Shown here: piece by piece, positions 25,059-32,032 of the stretch | How positions within the stretch are numbered: position 1 is the stretch's first letter | Layout of the letters: every line of letters begins with the position of its first letter | NCBI GenBank assembly: GCA_047630175.1 | Contig: JBLHVI010000020.1 | Coordinates: forward strand, 1-46,275 | Origin: UBA4582 sp047630175 | Lineage (GTDB): Bacteria > Pseudomonadota > Gammaproteobacteria > Pseudomonadales > Azotimanducaceae | DNA length: 46,275 nucleotides | Direction: 5' to 3' | The notes under the pieces: generated by a model | Told to the model about the DNA's origin: nothing | The model's input: only the letters and a program-made list of their open reading frames with translations | The model's database searches: none | Made by a program: the position numbers and the translations under genes

Positions 25059-25786
25059 GTGCCATGATGATTGAGAAGCCGGTCGAGCCCATCAAGCGTT
25101 TTCTTGAAGATATTTGTTTTATTGTTCCGGCTGCAGGCAAGGGCGAACGCATGGGCACTGCGGTGAGTAAGCAGTATCTTGCTTTGTGTGGTCAACCGCT
25201 TATAGCTCACACACTGCGGCGATTGCTTGCTTTGCAACCGCGGCAAATCGTGCTTGTTGTGGCGCGCGATGATAGTTACTGGCGTGAGATCGAAGGTGTT
25301 GAACACTGTACTGTTGCTGTAGGCGGTGACACCCGTGCAGCATCGGTGCTAGCCGGATTAGATAGCGTTGCCGAAGCAGGTTGGGTAATGGTTCACGATG
25401 CCGCCAGACCTTGTGTGCGGGCTGCTGATATCTTGCGACTATATGACACTGTTAGTCATTCAACCACGGGCGGACTTCTCGGCGTACCCGTGACAGACAC
25501 GGTGAAATCAGTGCGCAACAGCATGGTGGTTGCGAGTCCTGATCGCCGTCAGCTGTGGCTTGCCCAGACTCCTCAGATGTTTCCTCGTGATTTGTTGGTA
25601 TCAGCGCTTCGGCAGGGTCAGGCAAAAAATTTACAGTTGACCGATGAGGCTTCTGCTATTGAAGCGCTCGATATTAATCCGCTAATCGTGTTGGGTAGCC
25701 GTGACAACATCAAAGTGACTCATGCTGATGATTTAGCGTTGGCGGAATATTATCTGCAGCAACAGGCTCGAGACCCTGACCTTTAA
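25055..25786 (+). CDS. ispD: 2-C-methyl-D-erythritol 4-phosphate cytidylyltransferase
   Basis: Third enzyme of the MEP pathway; makes CDP-ME from MEP and CTP. The nucleotide-binding loop FIVPAAGKGERMGTAVSKQYL is at about residues 23-43, VMVHDAARPCVRAADI near residue 112, and VPVTDTVKSV near residue 147. LQLTDEASAIE and the final NIKVTHADDLALAEYYL are also diagnostic. It has 243 residues with about 18 extra at the N-terminus (MSAMMIEKPVEPIKRFLE). Later starts such as ATG 25067 and ATG 25070 are possible. It lies between ftsB and ispF. Confidence 0.96.
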   Translation: MSAMMIEKPVEPIKRFLEDICFIVPAAGKGERMGTAVSKQYLALCGQPLIAHTLRRLLALQPRQIVLVVARDDSYWREIEGVEHCTVAVGGDTRAASVLAGLDSVAEAGWVMVHDAARPCVRAADILRLYDTVSHSTTGGLLGVPVTDTVKSVRNSMVVASPDRRQLWLAQTPQMFPRDLLVSALRQGQAKNLQLTDEASAIEALDINPLIVLGSRDNIKVTHADDLALAEYYLQQQARDPDL

Positions 25787-25833
25787 AATCAAAGCCTGTC
25801 GAATTAAGGCGCGGCAACAGATTCGGGTTGAAT

Positions 25834-25885
25834 ATGAGTGAGACTATAAGCAAATGACAACCAGCAAATGACTATCGGTGAATGA
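25834..25885 (+). promoter_or_regulatory. Three ATGA-linked micro-ORFs leading into ispF
   Basis: ATG 25834 opens MSETISK, ATG 25854 opens MTTSK and ATG 25868 opens MTIGE. Their TGA stops at 25855-25857, 25869-25871 and 25883-25885 each overlap the next ATG as ATGA. The last overlap is with ATG 25882, the ispF start. The final three ATGs are exactly 14 bases apart, the same spacing as before kdsA. The 95-base ispD-ispF gap is long for this pair, which is often fused or overlapping elsewhere. Confidence 0.6.
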
Positions 25886-26379
25886 GTATGCGAATCGGCT
25901 CTGGCTTTGATGCCCACCGCTTTGGTGAAGAAAAACCTGATCACGCGATAATGTTGGGTGGTGTAGCAGTGCCATGGCATCGCATTGTGCTCGCGCATTC
26001 TGATGGCGACGTTATACTTCATGCGTTGTGTGATGCGTTGTTGGGGGCCATGGCACTTGGTGATATAGGTCGTCATTTTCCTGATACTGACTCAACGTTC
26101 GCTGGCGCTGACAGTCGTCAGTTACTGCGAGCCTGCCATAAAAAAATTGGCGATCTCGGCATGACGCTGATTAATGCTGATATAACGCTCATTGCTGAGC
26201 GGCCAAAAGTCGCGCAGTTTGTCGACTTAATGGCGCAAACCATTGCTGCTGATCTTGGTGTCGATCAAAACTGCGTGAGTGTCAAAGCGACGACTACTGA
26301 GAAAATGGGTTTTGTAGGTCGAGAGGAAGGCATTGCTGCCCAAGCAGTAGTGCTGTTGGGCGCCGGTGGCCAGGTTTGA
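25882..26379 (+). CDS. ispF: 2-C-methyl-D-erythritol 2,4-cyclodiphosphate synthase
   Basis: Fifth enzyme of the MEP pathway, a trimer with zinc between subunits. MRIGSGFDAHRFGE (residues 3-16) carries the zinc ligands Asp10 and His12, and LAHSDGDVILHALCDALLGA near residue 37 the third. GDIGRHFPDTD and KATTTEKMGFVGREEGIAAQA complete the signature. It has 165 residues. ATG 25882 and ATG 25888 are both possible starts; the former is in the ATGA chain. The stop overlaps the proposed truD TTG. Confidence 0.96.
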   Translation: MSMRIGSGFDAHRFGEEKPDHAIMLGGVAVPWHRIVLAHSDGDVILHALCDALLGAMALGDIGRHFPDTDSTFAGADSRQLLRACHKKIGDLGMTLINADITLIAERPKVAQFVDLMAQTIAADLGVDQNCVSVKATTTEKMGFVGREEGIAAQAVVLLGAGGQV

Positions 26380-27407
26380 GTTTCAGTTTTCCTATGATGC
26401 AAGCCTACGCCCAAGGCGCGCCGTTGTATCGGGCGCGACTGCGTGCCCGGCCCGAGGATTTTCAGGTTAACGAGCAACTGGGATTTTCACCAAGTGGCGT
26501 GGGTGAGCATTGGTACGTGCAGATCAGAAAAACCGGCGCGAATACTGCGTGGGTTGCTGAAGGTTTAGCGGCGTTCCTAGGCGTTAAGCAATTTGACGTG
26601 AGTTATGCCGGACGCAAGGATCGCCACGCGGTGACTCAGCAATGGTTCAGTTGTCGGGTGCCTGGCAAAGTCAGCCCCGATTGGAGTGCTTTGAATTTGT
26701 TGGGTGTTGAGGTGCTGCAAGCGCAGCGCCACGATAAAAAGCTTCATCGTGGTGAGCACGCGGGCAATGAGTTTGTGATTCGCTTGACGCATCTTCATAG
26801 TAATGCAGAAAGCCACGAGGCAAATCTCACGCAACGCATAGACGATATTGGTCGCCGTGGGTTCCCAAATTATTTTGGGGAGCAGCGTTTTGGTCATGGA
26901 GGCAGTAATCTTAGTGCGGCTGATGTCCTGTTTGCCGGAGGCACGGTACGGGCTCAGCAGCGCGATTGGTGCCTGTCTGCGGTGCGTAGCTATATGTTTA
27001 ATGAGAGCCTGTCAACGCAAGTACAAGGGGGGGATTTCCAGACGCTAGCGCTGTCACCTCACAACGCTGAAATAGACGCTGACACTGCTACTAGGACCGA
27101 TCTGTCCGCGTTACGGACCAAAGGACGGTCTCGAGATGCTGCTGCGCCTAATGTGCCCAGAGGTTGGTTGTATGGCATTAGTCGTAAGCCTACGCCGGCT
27201 TTGGAGGCCATGGCCGCAAAGTACCCAGTTTGGTGCGCGGGGCTTGCGAAGCTGGATGTCAAAGCACAGCAACGAGATCTATGGGTTCGGCCCGGTGCGT
27301 TCAGTGGACGTATCGATGGCGCAGATTTGTTATTGTCCTTTAGTTTGCCCGTCGGCAGCTATGCGACCAGTTTGATAAGAGAGATTGTGGATTATGGAGA
27401 GGAGTAA
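26376..27407 (+). CDS. truD: tRNA pseudouridine(13) synthase
   Basis: Makes pseudouridine at position 13 of tRNA-Glu. Catalytic Asp82 lies in VSYAGRKDRHAVTQQWFS. The family blocks ARPEDFQVNEQLGF near residue 24 and GFPNYFGEQRFGHGGSNL near residue 157 are clear, and the TRUD insertion domain follows. It has 343 residues. The TTG at 26376 overlaps the ispF stop; ATGs at 26394 and 26397 are alternatives. In most relatives surE follows; here it goes directly to pcm. Confidence 0.94.
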   Translation: MSFSFPMMQAYAQGAPLYRARLRARPEDFQVNEQLGFSPSGVGEHWYVQIRKTGANTAWVAEGLAAFLGVKQFDVSYAGRKDRHAVTQQWFSCRVPGKVSPDWSALNLLGVEVLQAQRHDKKLHRGEHAGNEFVIRLTHLHSNAESHEANLTQRIDDIGRRGFPNYFGEQRFGHGGSNLSAADVLFAGGTVRAQQRDWCLSAVRSYMFNESLSTQVQGGDFQTLALSPHNAEIDADTATRTDLSALRTKGRSRDAAAPNVPRGWLYGISRKPTPALEAMAAKYPVWCAGLAKLDVKAQQRDLWVRPGAFSGRIDGADLLLSFSLPVGSYATSLIREIVDYGEE

Positions 27408-27432
27408 CTCGATCGATATTCGTGGGGTTGGC

Positions 27433-28065
27433 ATGACATCGCAGCGCACACGTAGCAGGTTGGTGCAGCGATTGCGTGACCGCGGCATTGAAAACGAGCA
27501 ATTGCTGGATGTCATGGGTTCGACGCCGCGGCACGTGTTTGTTGATGAGGCCTTGGCATCTCGTGCCTATGAGGACACGGCCCTGCCGATCGGTTTCAAC
27601 CAGACGATCTCTCAGCCATATATTGTTGCTCGTATGACGCAAGTCTTGCTGGCGGACGGCCCACTGCAGAATGTGCTGGAGATTGGCACAGGGTCTGGTT
27701 ACCAGACCGCCATCCTGGCGCAAATGGTATCGAAGGTGTTCAGTGTTGAACGTATTCAAGGGTTAAGTGAGCGTGCTAGAGACACCCTGAAGCGGATTGG
27801 TTTGCGTAATATCCAGTTCAAGTATGACGATGGCAATATCGGCTGGGCAGAACGAGGTCCTTTCGATGGCATTATCGTCACCGCGTCACCGAGGGTGATA
27901 CCGCCAGGGCTGTTAGAGCAGTTGGCCGTGGGAGGGCGACTGGTGATTCCCGTCGGAACAGAGAGTGCGCAACAGTTGACCATCGTGCGAATGACCGATT
28001 CGGGTTTGGAGGTGGAGCGGCTGGAGGATGTTAAATTTGTCCCCTTGTTGGGCGGTAAAATCTGA
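27433..28065 (+). CDS. pcm: Protein-L-isoaspartate O-methyltransferase
   Basis: Repairs isoaspartyl residues in aged proteins using S-adenosylmethionine. The SAM motif is VLEIGTGSGYQTAILAQM near residue 80. YEDTALPIGFNQTISQPYIVARMT near residue 45 and FDGIIVTASPRVIPPGLLEQL near residue 142 are family blocks. ATG 27433 gives the usual start MTSQRTRSRLVQRL and 210 residues, with a GGGG ribosome site five bases upstream. ATG 27394, overlapping truD, would add 13 residues. Its place before nlpD-rpoS fits a stationary-phase role. Confidence 0.94.
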   Translation: MTSQRTRSRLVQRLRDRGIENEQLLDVMGSTPRHVFVDEALASRAYEDTALPIGFNQTISQPYIVARMTQVLLADGPLQNVLEIGTGSGYQTAILAQMVSKVFSVERIQGLSERARDTLKRIGLRNIQFKYDDGNIGWAERGPFDGIIVTASPRVIPPGLLEQLAVGGRLVIPVGTESAQQLTIVRMTDSGLEVERLEDVKFVPLLGGKI

Positions 28066-28206
28066 TTAGCCGTATCGTGGTAGCAGGCGTGCGCCCCTTG
28101 GTTTTTGCAAACTAGCCTGTGAAGTTCGCTATTCATGAGTTCCCATGCCACAGCGTCTGAGTCTGTTTATCATAAAAAGTCGTTAAGACGTCACTAAGAA
28201 GCCATC

Positions 28207-29130
28207 ATGAAAGAAAAACTTAATATCTTTATTATCGGCCTTGTCATGGGTGCGGCTGAAGTTGTGCCGGGCGTCTCCGGCGGCACGATTGCGTTTATCA
28301 CAGGTATTTATGAACGCCTGCTTACGTCCCTTAAGCATTTTACGCCGCGCTTGCTGTTAGTGCTCAAAGATGAGGGCTTCCTAGCGGTCTGGCGGCGTGT
28401 CGACGCCGAGTTCTTACTGCTGTTGTTCGGTGGTATGGGGACGTCGATTGTGTTGTTTGCAACGGGCATTAGTTACTTGCTGACACATCAACCTATTGTG
28501 CTCTGGTCGTTTTTCTTCGGCTTAGTGCTGGCATCGAGTTGGCTCATGATTCGTCAGATTGACGGACTTAACCTCAACCGAGCGGCATGGGCCGTTGCGG
28601 GCATTGCTATTGGGGTTGTCATTACGGGCCTTGCGCCCATTGCGCTAGCACCCACGCCGCTGTTTATTTTTCTTGGCGGTGCTGTGGCTGTCTGCGCCTG
28701 GATTCTTCCGGGAATTTCAGGCAGTTTTATTTTGTTGATATTAGGATTGTACGGCTTTGTCATCGAAGCGATTAAGCAGTTGGACGTCTCGACGCTGTTG
28801 TTCTTAGCCGCTGGCTGTGGCCTGGGTTTAATCAGTTTCGCCCAGGTATTGTCGCGGCTATTTAAGCATCGCCGAGATGAAACGTTAGCGATACTTACAG
28901 GGTTCATGCTTGGCTCGCTGATCAAGCTATGGCCCTGGAAGCAGACCCTGGCCTACCAGCTGGGTAGTGATGGTCATCAAATTCCATTGGTGCAGGAACC
29001 CGTGCTGCCGTCGACTTATGTGTTGATCACAGGGCTTGAGTCTCAGCTGGGACTTGCTTTGGTGGCGTTGCTGGTAGGTGTGGTCGCGGTTGTTGGGCTT
29101 GAGAAGCTGGCGTTTACGCGCAACCGGTAG
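28207..29130 (+). CDS. DUF368 membrane protein, likely undecaprenyl-phosphate translocase (PopT-like)
   Basis: Polytopic inner-membrane protein of 307 residues with about eight hydrophobic helices. The start GLVMGAAEVVPGVSGGTIAF (residues 11-30) and the second glycine-rich copy AWILPGISGSFILLILG near residue 166 are the two inverted repeats that define DUF368. Members have been reported as undecaprenyl phosphate recyclers that return the C55 carrier to the cytoplasmic face. I infer the same role here from family membership only. ATG 28207 fits the family start. It sits between pcm and nlpD. Confidence 0.88.
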   Translation: MKEKLNIFIIGLVMGAAEVVPGVSGGTIAFITGIYERLLTSLKHFTPRLLLVLKDEGFLAVWRRVDAEFLLLLFGGMGTSIVLFATGISYLLTHQPIVLWSFFFGLVLASSWLMIRQIDGLNLNRAAWAVAGIAIGVVITGLAPIALAPTPLFIFLGGAVAVCAWILPGISGSFILLILGLYGFVIEAIKQLDVSTLLFLAAGCGLGLISFAQVLSRLFKHRRDETLAILTGFMLGSLIKLWPWKQTLAYQLGSDGHQIPLVQEPVLPSTYVLITGLESQLGLALVALLVGVVAVVGLEKLAFTRNR

Positions 29131-29138
29131 CACAGTAA

Positions 29139-29153
29139 ATGACTAGCGAATGA
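29139..29153 (+). promoter_or_regulatory. Possible micro-ORF before nlpD
   Basis: ATG 29139 opens MTSE with TGA at 29151-29153, which overlaps ATG 29150 as ATGA. The second frame runs 18 codons to a TAA before nlpD but does not reach its start. The AAATGACTA-GAATGA pattern resembles the ispF leader. This is weaker than the other cases and may be chance. Confidence 0.3.
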
Positions 29154-29223
29154 TATGTAGATCTCATCACGTGAGATTTTTTAGAACCTTTACGACGTAA
29201 ATAATGCTGATTGATTTCTATAA

Positions 29224-30024
29224 ATGATAACGAAAGGGGTCAGGTTGAGAGTCCTAAATGTTGAGTGTCAACTCAAGGTGACAGCTCCTTGGGGCCGATT
29301 CGCCCTGTTGTTGACGTTAATTTTGATTCTCACCGCCTGCGGTGGTTCGCGTATGTATGTGCCAGGAATGGGCGCGGCAGACGAGGGTACGCGTAATGCG
29401 GGTATACATATCGTGCAACGTGGTGAAACGTTGTATGCCATCGCATTTCGTTATGGGCTTGACTATAAAGGACTTGCCGCGGCTAATCGAATTCGTTCGC
29501 CCTACACAATATTTGTCAATCAACGCATTAAGTTGACGACAACAACCGCGGCAGCGTCAACAAACGTGTCATCCGAGCGTCAAAAAAATGACACTAAAGC
29601 AAAGGCCGCGGTGGTTAAAAAACAACCACAGAAGAGAAGTCAAGAGTCAAATTTACAATGGCGGTGGCCGGTGGCTGGACCAGTCGTTAATGCTTTTTCG
29701 CTCGCTGGTAAAGTTAATAAGGGCGTTGATATTCGGGGTAAATTGGGAGAATCTGTTGTCGCTGCTGCTGATGGAATTGTTGTTTATGCAGGTGGTGGCC
29801 TACGAGGTTATGGCAAGTTAGTGATTGTGAAGCACAACGATAAGTTTCTGAGTGCTTACGGACATAATCGAGCTATCTTGGTGAAAGAAGGAGAAAAAGT
29901 TAAAGGTGGGCAGATTGTTGCCGAAATAGGTTCTAGTAGCTCGAATCAGGAAATGTTGCATTTCGAGATTCGGCGTAATGGAAAGCCAGAGAATCCGCTG
30001 CTCTATCTGCCCGGTAGACCGTAA
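29224..30024 (+). CDS. nlpD: Murein hydrolase activator NlpD (lipoprotein)
   Basis: Outer-membrane lipoprotein that activates the amidase AmiC for septal wall splitting. A hydrophobic signal ends in the lipobox LTAC with Cys at residue 39. A LysM peptidoglycan-binding repeat follows (HIVQRGETLYAIAFRYGLDY, residues about 59-103), then a Lys/Gln-rich linker and a C-terminal LytM domain (about 165-262). The LytM site reads NKGVDI where an active enzyme has His, so it is degenerate, as expected for an activator. ATG 29224 has no visible ribosome site; TTG 29245 after GAAAGGGG is an alternative. It precedes rpoS and may carry its promoter. Confidence 0.94.
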   Translation: MITKGVRLRVLNVECQLKVTAPWGRFALLLTLILILTACGGSRMYVPGMGAADEGTRNAGIHIVQRGETLYAIAFRYGLDYKGLAAANRIRSPYTIFVNQRIKLTTTTAAASTNVSSERQKNDTKAKAAVVKKQPQKRSQESNLQWRWPVAGPVVNAFSLAGKVNKGVDIRGKLGESVVAAADGIVVYAGGGLRGYGKLVIVKHNDKFLSAYGHNRAILVKEGEKVKGGQIVAEIGSSSSNQEMLHFEIRRNGKPENPLLYLPGRP

Positions 30025-30158
30025 GAAACTCTAGCTCGATCAGGGTTGGCTTATTAGCCACTTTGCATCGGCCGATTGGTGAACATCACCCAGAAAATGG
30101 TTGTTAGTAGTCTCCCAAATCTGGATGGCAGCAAACATCATTACATAGGACTAGAGCA

Positions 30159-31130
30159 ATGATTTTAGAAACGGAAGACTTGTCACTTGCAGAAACTCCA
30201 CACGCTGGCGTTGATTACGGTTTGTCGGTTGTTGAAGACATTGATGACACTGAGTCGAGCACCACGACAAAGAAAAAGGCATCTGCGAAGGTTCACAAAG
30301 ACCTTGATGCTACCCAGTTATATCTAAACGAAATTGGGTTTTCCCCTCTCTTGAGTGCCGATGAAGAAGTTTATTTCGCTCGTCAGGCACTGCGCGGCGT
30401 TGAGTCAGGCCGTAAACGTATGATTGAAAGCAATCTGCGGCTGGTGGTGAAGATTTCACGCCGTTACTTGAACCGTGGCCTATCACTACTGGATTTGATC
30501 GAAGAAGGTAATCTTGGGTTGATACGGGCCGTAGAAAAGTTTGATCCGGAGCGTGGCTTTCGTTTTTCGACCTACGCCACTTGGTGGATTCGGCAAACCA
30601 TAGAGCGGGCTATCATGAATCAGACGCGTACCATACGGCTGCCAATTCATGTGGTTAAAGAACTAAATGTTTATCTGCGTGCAGCCCGTGAGCTGTCCCA
30701 GAAACTTGACCATGAACCGACCCACGAAGAGATAGCACTGTTGTTAGATAAGCCTTTGGATGATGTGAAGCGGATGATGGGGCTTAATGAGCGCGTCACA
30801 TCTATCGATACGCCGTTAGGTCTAGATTCTGACCGTTCAGTACTCGACACCGTCGCAGATGATCGACAGGCCGACCCCGCCGAGCAACTTCAAGATTCTG
30901 ATCTTCGCGAAAACATTGATCATTGGCTGACAGAGCTGACAGATAAGCAACGTGAAGTGATCTCACGGCGGTTTGGTCTGCGTGGTTATGAGATGAGCAC
31001 CCTCGAAGAAGTTGGGCTTGAGATTGGTCTGACACGGGAGCGCGTTCGGCAGATTCAAGTAGAGGCACTCAAGCGCCTACGTGAGACCATGGAAAGTCAG
31101 GGTTTGTCGGTAGACGCCATTTTTCAGTAG
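30159..31130 (+). CDS. rpoS: RNA polymerase sigma factor RpoS (sigma-38)
   Basis: Master sigma factor for stationary phase and general stress. It has 323 residues. The order is region 1.2 (DATQLYLNEIGFSPLLSADEE), region 2 with LLDLIEEGNLGLIRAVEKFD and RFSTYATWWIRQTIERAI (core binding and -10 recognition), region 3 (VKELNVYLRAARELSQKLDHEPT) and region 4 with the helix-turn-helix TLEEVGLEIGLTRERVRQIQ. The position after nlpD and the length separate it from RpoD and RpoH. The acidic N-terminal 45 residues vary among species. Confidence 0.97.
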   Translation: MILETEDLSLAETPHAGVDYGLSVVEDIDDTESSTTTKKKASAKVHKDLDATQLYLNEIGFSPLLSADEEVYFARQALRGVESGRKRMIESNLRLVVKISRRYLNRGLSLLDLIEEGNLGLIRAVEKFDPERGFRFSTYATWWIRQTIERAIMNQTRTIRLPIHVVKELNVYLRAARELSQKLDHEPTHEEIALLLDKPLDDVKRMMGLNERVTSIDTPLGLDSDRSVLDTVADDRQADPAEQLQDSDLRENIDHWLTELTDKQREVISRRFGLRGYEMSTLEEVGLEIGLTRERVRQIQVEALKRLRETMESQGLSVDAIFQ

Positions 31131-31512
31131 GGCTCTGTCGCCTAGCAGGGTAATTTTACGGTAAGCGGATATCGCGAGAAATTTTGCACCATTGTCGGTC
31201 AGCGTTTGATGGGGATCAATTCCCCTTGAACCTTTGTTTGTTATGTTTGATCTCTTCTAGCAGGAAGCGAGAGGACCAAAACGTTATCTTTCTACACACG
31301 CTGGCACGGATGCATGGACTGTAGATAAACGAAATCGATGGCGTTACAGCAGTAGGTTAGGCGTTAAACAGCAGCAAGGATACCCTGGTATCCTTGCTGC
31401 TTTCGTTGCGTGATTTTTACAGGTAAATCTGGGGCCAAGTCTTGCGCGGTTCGCTAAGTCGCTTGGCGTTTTCGGCAGCGCCCTGAGATCTCACGCAAAG
31501 CGTAGCGTGTTG
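31131..31512. other. 382-base spacer between rpoS and fdxA (convergent genes)
   Basis: No coding frame is supported. The only strong feature is the hairpin at 31370-31401, listed separately. Confidence 0.5.
31370..31401. terminator. Strong bidirectional hairpin between rpoS and fdxA
   Basis: AGCAGCAAGGATACC at 31370-31384 pairs perfectly with GGTATCCTTGCTGCT at 31387-31401, a 15-bp stem with a very tight loop. Weak A-rich and T-rich flanks lie on the two sides (TTAAAC before, TTTCGTT after). Its position between convergent genes fits a shared terminator. Confidence 0.7.
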
Positions 31513-31836
31513 CTAGCGCTCTAGGTGGTCAATCTTATCTTTCACCTCGGCCCAATCTTCGGCTTCGGGAAGGGGATCTTTCTTTTCGGTGATGTTAGGC
31601 CATATCTCAGCAAGCTCAGCATTGATCTCTAGGAACACAGCCTCTGCTTGTGGTAATTCGTCTTCCGAAAAAATTGCGTCAACTGGACACTCAGGTTCAC
31701 ACAACGCGCAGTCAATGCACTCGTCGGGATTGATGACCAGAAAGTTCGGTCCTTCATAAAAGCAGTCGACGGGACAGACTTCTACACAGTCGGTATGTTT
31801 GCATTTTATGCAGGCATCACTCACCACAAATGTCAT
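31513..31836 (-). CDS. fdxA: 7Fe-type ferredoxin FdxA
   Basis: Electron carrier with one [3Fe-4S] and one [4Fe-4S] cluster, 107 residues. Cysteines in ACIKCKHTDCVEVCPVDCF (from residue 8) and ECIDCALCEPECPVDAIF (from residue 39) supply the ligands, and the C-terminal extension (EINAELAEIWPNITEKKDPLP) is typical of the Azotobacter FdI group. It reads on the minus strand after mutS, a common neighbourhood in Pseudomonas-like genomes. The 196 bases between the mutS stop and this start contain no supported gene. The partner enzyme is unknown. Confidence 0.96.
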   Translation of the reverse strand: MTFVVSDACIKCKHTDCVEVCPVDCFYEGPNFLVINPDECIDCALCEPECPVDAIFSEDELPQAEAVFLEINAELAEIWPNITEKKDPLPEAEDWAEVKDKIDHLER

Positions 31837-32032
31837 GGACCTTTTCCTTTGAAAAATTAAAAAAATTAAGAGATTAGAAGATTAAGAAAAATGACGAAGC
31901 CAATATTCTAGCAGTTTTTAGAGACTGAACAATATATCCATGGGGAAGAAAGCCAAATGTCGTCATTCTCTCCGTGCAGAATCGTTGGACGAGGCAGATG
32001 AACAGGCACGCCAGGGTCAAACGTCGGTATTA

